DNA of 64,000 nucleotides from Idiomarina fontislapidosi (GCF_003226255.1 NZ_QJST01000001.1:248001-312000); one strand, 5' to 3'. Shown: positions 9,768 through 18,008, numbered from the stretch's first letter. A program made the numbers and translations. The notes: generated from the sequence alone by a model not told the origin.

Positions 9768-10859
9768 GTGACGACCTCGGTGGATTACCTCATTAATGGC
9801 GCTGGAATGGTCGGTGCAGCTGCTGGTTTAGCGCTCGCCGAACGCGGGTTCAGCGTAATGCTGATTGACAATGCCGAGCGACCAGCAAAAGGTGAGCGGT
9901 GGGATGTGCGTATTTCTTCAGTCAATGACCACCACTGGCAATGGTTATCACAATTAGGCGTCAGCGATTGTATCGATAGCGACCGCGTATTGCCTTATAC
10001 CCAGTTATCAGTCGCATCGATGATGGGTCGGCGCGCTGATTTTGATGCACGTGATATCGGGCGCCAACAGCTTGGCGTGATGGTCGAAAATAATGCGCTG
10101 CAGCGTGCCTTATGGCGCGCTTTGGAACAGCACGCGAATGTCGAGTTACGTGCCAACAACCGTATCGCTAAATTTGAATTGGATAGGCGTTCTGTCACCC
10201 TTGCCAGTGGTGAGTCCATTACTTTTGATCGATTACTTGGCTGTGATGGTGCTCACTCGCAAGTAGCGCAAGCGGCAGGCATTGGGTATCGAGGCTGGGA
10301 CTACGGTCAGGTCTGTGAACTGACGAATGTGGTGACTGAGCGGCCGCTACCCTCGGCAACTTGGGAGATTTTTAAGCCGGGCGGACCTTACGCGCTGTTG
10401 CCGTTAGGGCAACACCAAGCCTGTTTGATTAACTACCGCCCCGCACAGGTTGTTGAAAAGACGGATCTCAATGAGTTGTTCGAACCCCATATCGGTTCTT
10501 TCACTGCGTATGCTGCTGGACAGTTTCCGCTGCAACGCAAACACGCCTTACGTTACACCGCTGGCGCCGTGATTTTGATGGGCGATGCCGCTCACAGTAT
10601 TCATCCATTGGCGGGGCAGGGGGTGAATCTAGGTTTTGCTGATATTCGCAGCTATCTTGAGCATCGACATGACATGACGGCTTACGCGCGGGAGCGCAAA
10701 CGAGCAAATGCGCAAATGATGCGAGCGATGGATATGATCCATTGGCACTTTGAAGATCCCAATACGGTGAAACAACGTCTGATTGGCGTGGGTCTTAAGT
10801 TAGCGCAAGTGAACCTCGTTAAGCGAGCGATAATTAAACAAGCAATGGGACTTGTCTGA
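9768..10859 (+). CDS. ubiF: Ubiquinone-biosynthesis FAD monooxygenase (UbiF type)
   Basis: A flavin hydroxylase of the UbiH/UbiF family, which adds a ring hydroxyl during ubiquinone synthesis. The N-terminal FAD fold reads NGAGMVGAAAGLALAERG; GCDGAHS lies mid-protein and the second FAD motif GDAAHSIHPLAGQGVNLGF is near residue 275. I take the GTG at 9768 as start because AGGAG at 9755-9759 is correctly spaced for it; an in-frame GTG at 9759 overlaps that site. The product is then 363 residues, slightly shorter than E. coli UbiF (391). The UbiF assignment over UbiH or VisC rests on the setting: opposite miaB and beside the Met-Leu-Gln-Gln-Leu tRNA cluster, as in E. coli. Confidence 0.85.
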   Translation: MTTSVDYLINGAGMVGAAAGLALAERGFSVMLIDNAERPAKGERWDVRISSVNDHHWQWLSQLGVSDCIDSDRVLPYTQLSVASMMGRRADFDARDIGRQQLGVMVENNALQRALWRALEQHANVELRANNRIAKFELDRRSVTLASGESITFDRLLGCDGAHSQVAQAAGIGYRGWDYGQVCELTNVVTERPLPSATWEIFKPGGPYALLPLGQHQACLINYRPAQVVEKTDLNELFEPHIGSFTAYAAGQFPLQRKHALRYTAGAVILMGDAAHSIHPLAGQGVNLGFADIRSYLEHRHDMTAYARERKRANAQMMRAMDMIHWHFEDPNTVKQRLIGVGLKLAQVNLVKRAIIKQAMGLV

Positions 10860-10880
10860 TACGAGGAACATAGCGAGAGC

Positions 10881-10917
10881 CAGAAACAAAAAAGCCACCG
10901 CGAGGGTGGTTTTTTTA
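10881..10917. terminator. Bidirectional intrinsic terminator, ubiF / tRNA operon
   Basis: CCACC (10895-10899) and GGTGG (10905-10909) form a short stem with a five-base loop. It is flanked by an A-rich run on the left and eight T on the right, so it can end ubiF on the plus strand and, less strongly, the tRNA transcript on the minus strand. Confidence 0.75.
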
Positions 10918-10937
10918 TGCCGAGTGTCCTAACAACT

Positions 10938-11024
10938 TGGTGCGGAGGGAGGGACTTGAACCCTCACGTCCTTGCGGACACTAGCACCTGAAGCTAGCGC
11001 GTCTACCAATTCCGCCACCACCGC
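10938..11024 (-). tRNA. tRNA-Leu (anticodon CAG)
   Basis: An 87-base class II tRNA with a long variable arm. The anticodon loop reads UUCAGGU. The acceptor stem GCGGUGG pairs with CCUCCGC apart from one U-U mismatch at position 5-68. The D arm (GGAAUUGGUAGACGC) and T loop (GUUCAAGUC) are canonical, and CCA is encoded. It is the last gene of the five-tRNA cluster and ends 21 bases before the shared terminator. A 21st-position comparison with E. coli leuW-type genes is not claimed. Confidence 0.97.
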
Positions 11025-11036
11025 AAGTGGTCATGT

Positions 11037-11111
11037 TGGCTGGGGCACCAGGATTCGAACCTGGGAATCGCGGGATCAAAACCCGCTGCCTTACCACTTG
11101 GCTATGCCCCA
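11037..11111 (-). tRNA. tRNA-Gln (anticodon TTG), copy 2
   Basis: A 75-base tRNA with acceptor UGGGGCA/UGCCCCA, anticodon loop UUUUGAU (UUG), T loop UUCGAAU, discriminator G and encoded CCA. The first base is the U typical of tRNA-Gln, leaving a weak U1-A72 pair that glutaminyl-tRNA synthetase uses for recognition. It differs from the neighbouring copy at three positions: one in the D loop and two in the T loop. Confidence 0.97.
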
Positions 11112-11141
11112 ACAACATATGGACGAACTCAAGCAACGCGT

Positions 11142-11216
11142 TGGCTGGGGCACCAGGGATCGAACCTGGGAATCGCGGGATCAAAACCCGCTGCCTTACC
11201 GCTTGGCTATGCCCCA
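11142..11216 (-). tRNA. tRNA-Gln (anticodon TTG), copy 1
   Basis: A 75-base tRNA almost identical to the copy 30 bases downstream. The acceptor and anticodon arms are the same; the D loop has GCGG in place of GUGG, and the T loop is UUCGAUC in place of UUCGAAU. CCA is encoded. No CTG-reading tRNA-Gln is present in the window, so both copies read CAA and, through wobble, CAG. Confidence 0.97.
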
Positions 11217-11238
11217 ACATAGTGTTGGTTCAGAGAGT

Positions 11239-11323
11239 TGGTGCGGACGGAGAGACTTGAACTCTCACGCCGTGAGGCACTGGAACCTAAATCCAGCGTG
11301 TCTACCAATTCCACCACGTCCGC
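11239..11323 (-). tRNA. tRNA-Leu (anticodon TAG)
   Basis: An 85-base class II tRNA. The acceptor stem GCGGACG pairs fully with CGUCCGC, the anticodon loop is UUUAGGU (UAG), a long variable arm is present (UGCCUCACGGCGU) and CCA is encoded. It lies 13 bases from tRNA-Met and 22 from the first tRNA-Gln in the same transcript. Confidence 0.97.
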
Positions 11324-11336
11324 ACATTTTTAAGAT

Positions 11337-11413
11337 TGGTGGCTACGGCGGGATTCGAACCTGCGACCCCAGCATTATGAGTGCTGTGCTCTAACCAGCT
11401 GAGCTACGTAGCC
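11337..11413 (-). tRNA. tRNA-Met (elongator, anticodon CAT)
   Basis: A 77-base tRNA with acceptor GGCUACG/CGUAGCC, anticodon loop CUCAUAA and encoded CCA. The Watson-Crick first pair (G1-C72) and an anticodon stem without three consecutive G-C pairs make it an elongator rather than initiator tRNA. It is first in the cluster, giving the order Met-Leu-Gln-Gln-Leu, a shortened form of the E. coli metT operon. Confidence 0.96.
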
Positions 11414-11451
11414 TAATCTTTGTGTTGCGCCTCTCTGTGAGTGCGGCGCGT

Positions 11452-11480
11452 ATTATGCAAATCGCTTGGCTTACCGTCAA
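11452..11480 (-). promoter_or_regulatory. Predicted promoter of the tRNA cluster
   Basis: TTGACG (11475-11480) and CATAAT (11452-11457) are separated by exactly 17 bases on the minus strand. The following ACGCGCCGC is the GC-rich discriminator typical of stable-RNA promoters under stringent control. The mature tRNA-Met 5' end lies 38 bases beyond the -10 box. Confidence 0.75.
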
Positions 11481-11576
11481 CCTCTTTTTGATAAAAAATC
11501 ACTTAATTTGGTTTGATTGGTTAAAAAAACACTGATTCGATTGAAAACTAAACGGAAAAGCCACAAAAACACCTAT

Positions 11577-12239
11577 TTACCACGGTAATTCTTCGCCATT
11601 ACTATGTAAGAAACTTCCGGTGGTCTCTATCGTGAGTTCATCGATACGTTGCATGAGTCGTTCAGCCGCCGTTGCCGGTGAAATATCACCACGACCACCG
11701 ACCATATCGGTTTGTACATAGCCAGGGTGTAATAGTACAACGGCAATCTCGCGGTCTTTTAAGTCTAGCGCCAGTGATTTGCCCGCCGCGTTAAGGGCGG
11801 CTTTTGACATGCGGTAGCCGTAGCGGCTGCCTGAGCCGTTGTCGGCAATGGAACCCATGCGGCTGGTAATGAGTGCAACCTTGCTGCCACTCTCTAGGTT
11901 ATCGAGAAGGGTCTCGGTGACCCGTAACGGTGCAATCGCGTTGACCTCATACTGCGCTCTTAGCATTCGCGCATCCAGCTCGCCGAGTTCATCATGGTTG
12001 AGCAGACCGGCGTTGTTAATCAAAGTATCGATGCGCGCCGTACCGATATTCTCTTTCATTCGCAGCAAGTCGGCTGTTTTGGTGACATCAATACCTTCGA
12101 TGATCTCGACATCAAGTTCGGTCAGTTGTTTTGAGTTGTTACGGCACACGGCGGTAACTGAATAGCCGGCTTCTGAATAGTGTTTGGCTAACTCAAAACC
12201 GATGCCACGATTGGCACCGGTAATGACGATATTCGACAT
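11577..12239 (-). CDS. Short-chain dehydrogenase/reductase
   Basis: A 220-residue classical SDR with a Rossmann fold. The cofactor motif TGANRGIG is at residues 7-14, NNAG lies near residue 75, the catalytic Ser is in ITSRMGSI and the Tyr/Lys pair in YGYRMSK. It resembles the CsgA/C-factor-like carbonyl reductases. Arg rather than Asp after the second strand (VCRNN) suggests NADP preference. The substrate is unknown. It starts 11 bases after the fumC stop and probably shares its transcript. Nothing downstream forms an obvious terminator. Confidence 0.88.
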   Translation of the reverse strand: MSNIVITGANRGIGFELAKHYSEAGYSVTAVCRNNSKQLTELDVEIIEGIDVTKTADLLRMKENIGTARIDTLINNAGLLNHDELGELDARMLRAQYEVNAIAPLRVTETLLDNLESGSKVALITSRMGSIADNGSGSRYGYRMSKAALNAAGKSLALDLKDREIAVVLLHPGYVQTDMVGGRGDISPATAAERLMQRIDELTIETTGSFLHSNGEELPW

Positions 12240-12250
12240 AATGAAGTCCT

Positions 12251-13624
12251 TTAATCAGATTGTGTTAAATCTTTTGGATTAAGTAATTTAGAGAGTTCCT
12301 CGCGGCTCATATCGGTCATCTCGTCGGCGACATCAATAATGGGACGCTTCTCTTTATAAGCACGTTTGGCAATTTCAGCCGCTTTACTGTAGCCGATCAC
12401 CGGATTTAACGCGGTCACTAGGATAGGGTTCTTGGCGAGGGCTTTTTCAAGGTTGTCATGATTAACCTCGAAGCCTGCAATCGCCTTGTCAGCTAATACC
12501 TGACAACTCTGAGTGAGCAGTTCAATTGACTGCATTAGGTTGTATCCTATCACGGGTAGCATCACATTTAACTGGAAGTTACCTTGTTGTGCCGCTGTGG
12601 TGATGGTTGTGTGATTGCCGTTGATTTGTGCTGCCACCATAGCAACGGCCTCTGGTATGACTGGATTCACCTTGCCGGGCATGATGCTGCTACCTGGCTG
12701 GAGCGGCGTTAACTGGATTTCACCCAAGCCTGCAAGTGGACCGCTATTCATCCAGCGTAAATCATTACTGACCTTTAATAAGGTTGTCGCTAAGGTGTTA
12801 AGTTGACCGTGCAATTGCACATTCAATTCTTGCCCAGCGATTCCGGTAAACGGATTGCGTGATGCTTTAAAGGCAAGCCCCGTTTGCTCACTTAACGATT
12901 GTGCAAATAAATCGGCAAACTTATCGGGCGCATTAATGCCTGTACCTATCGCTGTGCCGCCTTGTGGTAAAACACGCGAATGTTCACACAGCTGTGGCAA
13001 CTGCTGTGCGGTGAGTTCGAGCTGTCCAGCCCACGCATTGAGCTCTTGTGCCATGGTTAACGGCATGGCATCCATTAAATGCGTGCGACCCGTTTTCACC
13101 ACATCCCTCAATTCAACCGCTTTATTGCGGATGGTGTCAATAAGATGCTTAAGTGCAGGTTGTAACTGTTGCTCAACAGACATGACGCTGGCAATTTGAA
13201 TAGCGGTCGGAATGGTGTCGTTACTCGACTGGCTGCGATTGACATCGTCATTAGGGTGGACATCAACCCCTTGTTGTTGTGCGATATGGGCGATCACCTC
13301 ATTGACATTCATATTAGAGCTCGTGCCCGAGCCCGTTTGAAACACGTCGATGGGAAATTGATCGGCATGCTGACCCTCGATAATTTGCTGCGCGGCGGCT
13401 TTGATGGCTGATGATTTATCCGCATCGAGATCGGCACACTGTTGATTCGCGGCCGCAGCAGACCATTTAATACGTGCAATGGCTTTGATTAGGTCAGTTG
13501 GGAGCGTCAGTCCGCTGATGGGAAAATTATTAACGGCGCGTTGGGTTTGAGCACCATATAAGGCGTTTTTGGGGACCTCAACCTGTCCCATACTATCTGT
13601 TTCTATCCTTGTCTCGCGGCTCAT
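12251..13624 (-). CDS. fumC: Fumarate hydratase, class II
   Basis: The iron-free, oxygen-stable homotetrameric fumarase interconverts fumarate and L-malate in the TCA cycle. The 457 residues match the family length. The superfamily signature GSSIMPGKVNP is intact near residue 315, together with the GSGTSSNMNVNEV and GRTHLMDAMP motifs that form the active site. A strong AGGAGG lies before the ATG. The gene is divergent from the cupredoxin operon, with 151 bases between the two start codons. Regulation is not evident from the sequence. Confidence 0.97.
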   Translation of the reverse strand: MSRETRIETDSMGQVEVPKNALYGAQTQRAVNNFPISGLTLPTDLIKAIARIKWSAAAANQQCADLDADKSSAIKAAAQQIIEGQHADQFPIDVFQTGSGTSSNMNVNEVIAHIAQQQGVDVHPNDDVNRSQSSNDTIPTAIQIASVMSVEQQLQPALKHLIDTIRNKAVELRDVVKTGRTHLMDAMPLTMAQELNAWAGQLELTAQQLPQLCEHSRVLPQGGTAIGTGINAPDKFADLFAQSLSEQTGLAFKASRNPFTGIAGQELNVQLHGQLNTLATTLLKVSNDLRWMNSGPLAGLGEIQLTPLQPGSSIMPGKVNPVIPEAVAMVAAQINGNHTTITTAAQQGNFQLNVMLPVIGYNLMQSIELLTQSCQVLADKAIAGFEVNHDNLEKALAKNPILVTALNPVIGYSKAAEIAKRAYKEKRPIIDVADEMTDMSREELSKLLNPKDLTQSD

Positions 13625-13704
13625 TAACTGTTCCTCCTAGGCCAAGAAATAAGTTATTTTGAAGTACGGACATACACTGCTAAAGATCAGTTCTAAAAGT
13701 TGCA

Positions 13705-13744
13705 AGCTTATATTAAGCTACTAAAGTGGATATTTATTAAATAT
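13705..13744. promoter_or_regulatory. Two inverted repeats between fumC and the cupredoxin operon
   Basis: AGCTTA-tat-TAAGCT (13705-13719) and ATATTT-att-AAATAT (13730-13744) have perfect six-base arms and are 10 bases apart. They lie 32-71 bases before the start codon of the first operon gene. They look like operator half-sites for a dimeric regulator, but no family is recognised and AT-rich palindromes arise easily by chance. Confidence 0.35.
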
Positions 13745-13775
13745 ACTTTTTTACCTCTTCGGAATAAGGCGACTC

Positions 13776-14447
13776 ATGATAATAAAAGTAGCGTTGAGTG
13801 CTGTGATAGCGATATTTTCATCCATGGCATTCGCGGATACACAGACCTTTACGATCATTGATAAAAACGGTCAACCTGTCAGTAATGCTGTTGTTTTAGT
13901 GGACAAGTCGTTATTGACTAAAGTGAATGTACCACAGGGTAATGTCGTTATTGACCAAATTGATAAGCAGTTCGTACCTAAGGTCTCATCCATTGAACAA
14001 GGCACTACGGTCGTCTTTCCAAATAGCGATAACATTCGTCATCATGTTTACTCATTTTCGGCCGCCAAACCGTTTGAGCTAAAACTGTACTCAGATAAAG
14101 AGCGTCCTAAAGTGACGTTCGATCAATCTGGCATTGTTACGCTGGGCTGCAACATCCACGACGGTATGATCGGTTATGTTGTGGTTAACAATGATGTGCA
14201 AGGATTTGTGACAAACCAATCTGGCACGGTCAGTATCGACATTGATAATGCGGCGAGTGAACAAGTAGAAACGATTACTCTCCGTGTATGGCACCCCTGG
14301 ATGAGTGATAATTTAGGCGCCGCACAAACGATTGAGTTGAGCACACCGATTAAAGCGGGCGACATTACACTCGATGTGGCACCGCCAGAACCAGAAAAAA
14401 AAGAAAAATCGCGATTAGAAAAACGATTTAATCGCTTAGGAGCTTGA
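13776..14447 (+). CDS. Exported cupredoxin-domain (methylamine-utilisation-like) protein
   Basis: A 223-residue periplasmic protein. A signal peptide ends near residue 20 (SMAFA|DTQ). The body is a cupredoxin fold with a complete type-1 copper set: His89 or His90 in NIRHHVYSF, then Cys125, His128 and Met131 in GCNIHDGM. This resembles proteins annotated as methylamine-utilisation (MauL-like) proteins, but no mau gene is nearby. The C-terminal part is a second beta domain (HPWMSDNLGAAQ), closing with a charged EKKEKSRLEKR tail. It overlaps the next gene by four bases, so it is the first gene of a four-gene operon. A role in electron transfer or copper sensing is inferred. Confidence 0.85.
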   Translation: MIIKVALSAVIAIFSSMAFADTQTFTIIDKNGQPVSNAVVLVDKSLLTKVNVPQGNVVIDQIDKQFVPKVSSIEQGTTVVFPNSDNIRHHVYSFSAAKPFELKLYSDKERPKVTFDQSGIVTLGCNIHDGMIGYVVVNNDVQGFVTNQSGTVSIDIDNAASEQVETITLRVWHPWMSDNLGAAQTIELSTPIKAGDITLDVAPPEPEKKEKSRLEKRFNRLGA

Positions 14448-16726
14448 TGTTTAGACAGTTTAAAGTTCGGCTTGCCTTTATTTTTGGCATTCTGATTGCG
14501 ATTGCATTGAGCGGCGCGTTATTCGCCGTGTTAGTGACTACGTCGAATCAAGTTGAGCGCACGGTACAACGTGAGTTAACAGTCAGTGAGCGGGTTTTTC
14601 GCGAGCTGATGGATGGTCGTGCGGAACAGTTAAGGCGCGCTGCGGAAGTGCTCACCGATGACTTTGGCTTTAAACGCGCTGTGGCGACAGAAGATCGCGA
14701 CACCATCGTGTCTGCGCTGGTTAATCACGGTGACCGCATCGGTACTGACTTGATCGCTTTGCAGTCGCCCGCTGGTGAAGAAATTGCGTCAACGCATGTA
14801 TTGAACTTGCAGCAGCTGGTTAATAATGAGCAGGGTGGTAAAGGGCTGTTAGTTTCTGAAGGGCATCTATACCAAGTGGTTACCGTGCCTGTTTCGGCTC
14901 CCAACTTAATTGCCTGGGCCACGTTGGGATTTGAGGTTGATGACACCATAACCGAACAGTTGCATGAACTTGCCAACGCCGATATCACGTTGTGGCTAGA
15001 GCGCGAAAGCCAGCTACTTGCGTCGAGCTTGTCAAACTCGTTGCGCGAAGGCTTTGCAAAATCGCTCATCTCAAAGCAGATGGCTTATACGGACTGGGCC
15101 AATAATGAAGGGCTAGCGTTAAAAGAAACCACCTTGAGCACTGCTGAAGGCAACGTAGTGCATGTGTCGCTGACAACGTCACGAGCCGAAGCCATGCAGG
15201 AATTCAACGAGCTGTTAGTGCAAATTGTATTGATCGGTGCCATTGCTTTGATAGGTACTTTGATGGTCGCGCTTTTTGTGGCTCGTACTATATCAACGCC
15301 GATTGCTGAGCTTTCGCAAGCGGCTGGTAAGTTAAAGTCTGGTGATTATTCACCGACAAACTTGCAGGCGCGGAAGGATGAGTTTGGGCAATTAGCGGAT
15401 ACCTTTGAATCAATGCGTTCAGCGATTTCGCAACGCGAACAAAAAGTTAGGTTTCAAGCCACTCACGATCAATTGACCGAACTGCCCAACCGTCGCGAAT
15501 TACAGCGGCTGTTAACACATCAGTTGCATGACTTAGCATCTTCAGGTTGGCTCATATTGCTTAACATCCGCAACTTTAGGCGTCTGAATGACAGCGTCGG
15601 TCAGCGTATGGGCGACGAAGTACTCAAGCAATTGGCCGAGCGCTTATTAGTGGGTATCAGTTCAAGCGATGTGCTCGCGCGCTTCGGCGGTGACGAATTT
15701 GCGTTGGTGACACAACCCCAGTCTGAGAGTGAATTGGCACAGCAACTTGAACATATCCGAGAGCGACTCAGTAAACCTTTCTTAGTGGCTGGAAGTCAGT
15801 TTGATCTGAAGTTTAATTGCGGTGCCGTGCAGTTCCCAGAGCAAGCGGATAATTTAGATAGCCTGATTCGTCGTGCGCAGGTATCGGTGCGGCACGCTAA
15901 AGAACAGAACCAATTTGTCGCGTTTTACCGCGAGGGTTTTGATGAAGCGCACCTGCGTCGTCTTGCGATTGTCGAGCAACTCCCGAAAGCAATTGCCAAC
16001 GGTGGTTTCAAGCTGGTTGCACAACCTAAAGTGCTGGCGAGTACTGGACGCACTGTCGCCGCGGAAATACTCATTCGTTGGCACGATGAGACGCTCGGTT
16101 GGGTCGGTCCCGATGAGTTCATTCCGCTGGCAGAGCAATCGGGTATGATTACCGAAATTACCCACTGGGTGGTGAAACAGGCTGAACACTGGGTGAATCA
16201 ACTGCTGCAACTGCAAGATGAGATTAAGTTAAGTATTAATATCTCCGCTGTCGATCTGATTAACGATAAGTTAGCCAACGACTTGATTGCGTTGAGTCAG
16301 CGCAATATGCAGCGTTACCTCATTCTAGAAGTGACCGAAAGTGCGCTGATGCATGAGCCAGAGAAGTCGATCGCCTGCTTACAGATGTTAAGCGAACTTG
16401 GCTACGAGATTTCTATCGATGATTATGGCACCGGTTACTCTTCACTATCACAGATACGACGTTTACCGATTAATGAATTAAAGATTGATCGGGCGTTTAT
16501 TCAGTATTTGATGTCCCAACCTGAGGATCAGTCGATTGTCCGTTCGACCATTCAACTGGCGCATGAGCTTAATTTACGCGTGGTGGCCGAGGGGGTTGAG
16601 GATGAGGCGAGCTGGCGGTGGTTAGCTGAACACCAATGCGATGTCTTACAGGGCTATTATTTCAGTAAACCGATTTCATTTGATGACTTACATTTACGAC
16701 TATTAAAGGAAAAAGAACATGCCTAA
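14444..16726 (+). CDS. Membrane GGDEF/EAL c-di-GMP enzyme with HAMP domain
   Basis: A 760-residue sensor with a membrane helix at about residues 8-30, a periplasmic sensor region to about 260, a second helix (LLVQIVLIGAIALIGTLM), HAMP, then GGDEF (intact, about residue 415) and EAL. The EAL signature reads EIL (about residue 540); the catalytic residues ETES-type EVTES, IDDYGTGYSSL, LKIDRAFI and AEGVED are kept, so phosphodiesterase activity is likely. The inhibitory I-site is lost: SSSD replaces RxxD before GGDEF. It overlaps both neighbours (4 and 8 bases). The periplasmic sensor probably reads the state of the exported cupredoxin or haemoglobin encoded beside it; that is inference. Confidence 0.93.
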   Translation: MMFRQFKVRLAFIFGILIAIALSGALFAVLVTTSNQVERTVQRELTVSERVFRELMDGRAEQLRRAAEVLTDDFGFKRAVATEDRDTIVSALVNHGDRIGTDLIALQSPAGEEIASTHVLNLQQLVNNEQGGKGLLVSEGHLYQVVTVPVSAPNLIAWATLGFEVDDTITEQLHELANADITLWLERESQLLASSLSNSLREGFAKSLISKQMAYTDWANNEGLALKETTLSTAEGNVVHVSLTTSRAEAMQEFNELLVQIVLIGAIALIGTLMVALFVARTISTPIAELSQAAGKLKSGDYSPTNLQARKDEFGQLADTFESMRSAISQREQKVRFQATHDQLTELPNRRELQRLLTHQLHDLASSGWLILLNIRNFRRLNDSVGQRMGDEVLKQLAERLLVGISSSDVLARFGGDEFALVTQPQSESELAQQLEHIRERLSKPFLVAGSQFDLKFNCGAVQFPEQADNLDSLIRRAQVSVRHAKEQNQFVAFYREGFDEAHLRRLAIVEQLPKAIANGGFKLVAQPKVLASTGRTVAAEILIRWHDETLGWVGPDEFIPLAEQSGMITEITHWVVKQAEHWVNQLLQLQDEIKLSINISAVDLINDKLANDLIALSQRNMQRYLILEVTESALMHEPEKSIACLQMLSELGYEISIDDYGTGYSSLSQIRRLPINELKIDRAFIQYLMSQPEDQSIVRSTIQLAHELNLRVVAEGVEDEASWRWLAEHQCDVLQGYYFSKPISFDDLHLRLLKEKEHA

Positions 16727-17576
16727 ACGCATTGTTTTTGGTCTATCTGCGCTACTGATTGGCGCAGTGCAGCCAGCATTGGCGCAGCAATTTGAGACGC
16801 CGGGCTCACGTCTACTTGCCACCGGCGGCGCGAGCACAATTGAAGGAAGTGGCGGTGGTGGCATTGTGCCGTGGGCAACGCTCAGCAGTTATGCCGATGA
16901 AGGCGAGTGGGGCGGTACGGCGCAGATGACCGAAGTTCAGGTCGATGATTTTAGTTTAAGCGTGCAAGGCGCAAGCATTAACTGGAATAACCGCGTAGAA
17001 GTATCCTACGCACGCCAACAGTTCGATTTAGAAACCATTGGTGGTGAGCTTGAGCAGCAGGTTTGGGGTGTAAAAGCGCGCATCAGTGGCGACTTGGTTT
17101 ATGGTGCTTGGCCGCAAGTCAGCGCGGGGGTTCAATATAAACGAAACCAAACCTTTGCCTTACCGCAAGCGGTAGGTGCCCAAGATGACACATCCACAGA
17201 TTACTATGTGAGCGCTGCGAAGGCATGGCTTGCAGGCCCTTTTTCGCGCACCTGGGTGGCTAACCTGACGGTACGGAGCACCGAAGCTAACCAATTGGGT
17301 TTATTGGGTTTTGGTGGTGATAAGGGCGATAGCCGCGAGTGGGTCGGCGAGGCTTCAGTGGCGATGTTCGTTAATCGTTATTGGGCTATTGGCATGGAGT
17401 ACCGTCAGAAGCCCGACTTATTGAGTTTTGCGAAAGAAGATGATTGGAAAGATGTGTTTGTTGCTTATTTTCCATCCAAACATGTGTCATTAGTCGGAGC
17501 TTACGCTGATCTGGGTTCGATCGCCGGACTCGATTCACAAACGGGCTGGTATCTGTCGGTTCAAGCAAGCTTTTAA
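16719..17576 (+). CDS. DUF3034-like outer-membrane beta-barrel protein
   Basis: A 285-residue protein with a signal peptide (cleavage near PALAQ|Q at residue 23), then GSRLLATGGASTIEGSGGGGIVPWATL, the opening I associate with DUF3034 proteins. The rest is rich in alternating aromatic and polar strands and ends in Phe (LSVQASF), the outer-membrane barrel signature. There is no catalytic motif. It overlaps the GGDEF/EAL gene by eight bases and is nine bases from the haemoglobin gene. It may be a channel or porin serving this operon. The function is unknown. Confidence 0.8.
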   Translation: MPKRIVFGLSALLIGAVQPALAQQFETPGSRLLATGGASTIEGSGGGGIVPWATLSSYADEGEWGGTAQMTEVQVDDFSLSVQGASINWNNRVEVSYARQQFDLETIGGELEQQVWGVKARISGDLVYGAWPQVSAGVQYKRNQTFALPQAVGAQDDTSTDYYVSAAKAWLAGPFSRTWVANLTVRSTEANQLGLLGFGGDKGDSREWVGEASVAMFVNRYWAIGMEYRQKPDLLSFAKEDDWKDVFVAYFPSKHVSLVGAYADLGSIAGLDSQTGWYLSVQASF

Positions 17577-17585
17577 GGAGTTCAG

Positions 17586-18008
17586 ATGAAAACTTTGGTT
17601 TTTGCAGCAGCCTTGCTGCTAGGCAGTATCATGCCGTCGACCGCACAAGCACAATCGTCAGCACTTTATCAACAGCTCGGTGAGCGCAGTGGTATAGAAA
17701 CCATCGTTGAAGAAATGCTACTCGGCGTTGCTGATGATGAGCGTATTGCCCATTACTTTGCGGATGTCGATATTCTGCGGTTGCATAAATTAATCAGCGA
17801 GCAAGTGTGTAATGTGAGCGGCGGGCCATGCGAATATACCGGTGAGACGATGGCGGTTTCGCATAATAATTTAGGGATTAATAACGCGGATTTTAATGCG
17901 TTAGTTGAGCATTTAATTGCTGCGATGGAGCAGCAAGAGGTGCCTGTCTCGGCGCAAAACGAACTGCTCGCGCTGTTAGCGCCGATGCATCGCGATATCG
18001 TCGAGTAG
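17586..18008 (+). CDS. Exported group I truncated haemoglobin
   Basis: A 140-residue protein with a clear signal peptide (SIMPSTAQA|Q, residues 1-22), unusual because most truncated globins are cytoplasmic. The mature 118 residues show the trHbN plan: LYQQLGERSGIETIVEEML, the GGPCEYTGETM stretch and proximal His93 in VSHNNLGI. The B10 region reads HYF (Tyr57), a residue used in this family to stabilise bound oxygen or detoxify NO. Two cysteines (75 and 82) could form a periplasmic disulfide. It is the last gene of the cupredoxin/GGDEF-EAL/DUF3034 operon, followed by a terminator. Confidence 0.9.
   Translation: MKTLVFAAALLLGSIMPSTAQAQSSALYQQLGERSGIETIVEEMLLGVADDERIAHYFADVDILRLHKLISEQVCNVSGGPCEYTGETMAVSHNNLGINNADFNALVEHLIAAMEQQEVPVSAQNELLALLAPMHRDIVE

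Noticed and set aside
10972-11394. A 140-residue open frame on the plus strand and others across the tRNA cluster
   Set aside because: They are antisense to five well-formed tRNA genes; the repeated GWGTR-like segments come from the two tRNA-Gln copies.
13776-14447. A methylamine-dehydrogenase accessory role for the cupredoxin
   Set aside because: No mauA, mauB or related gene is in the region; only the copper-binding fold supports the name.
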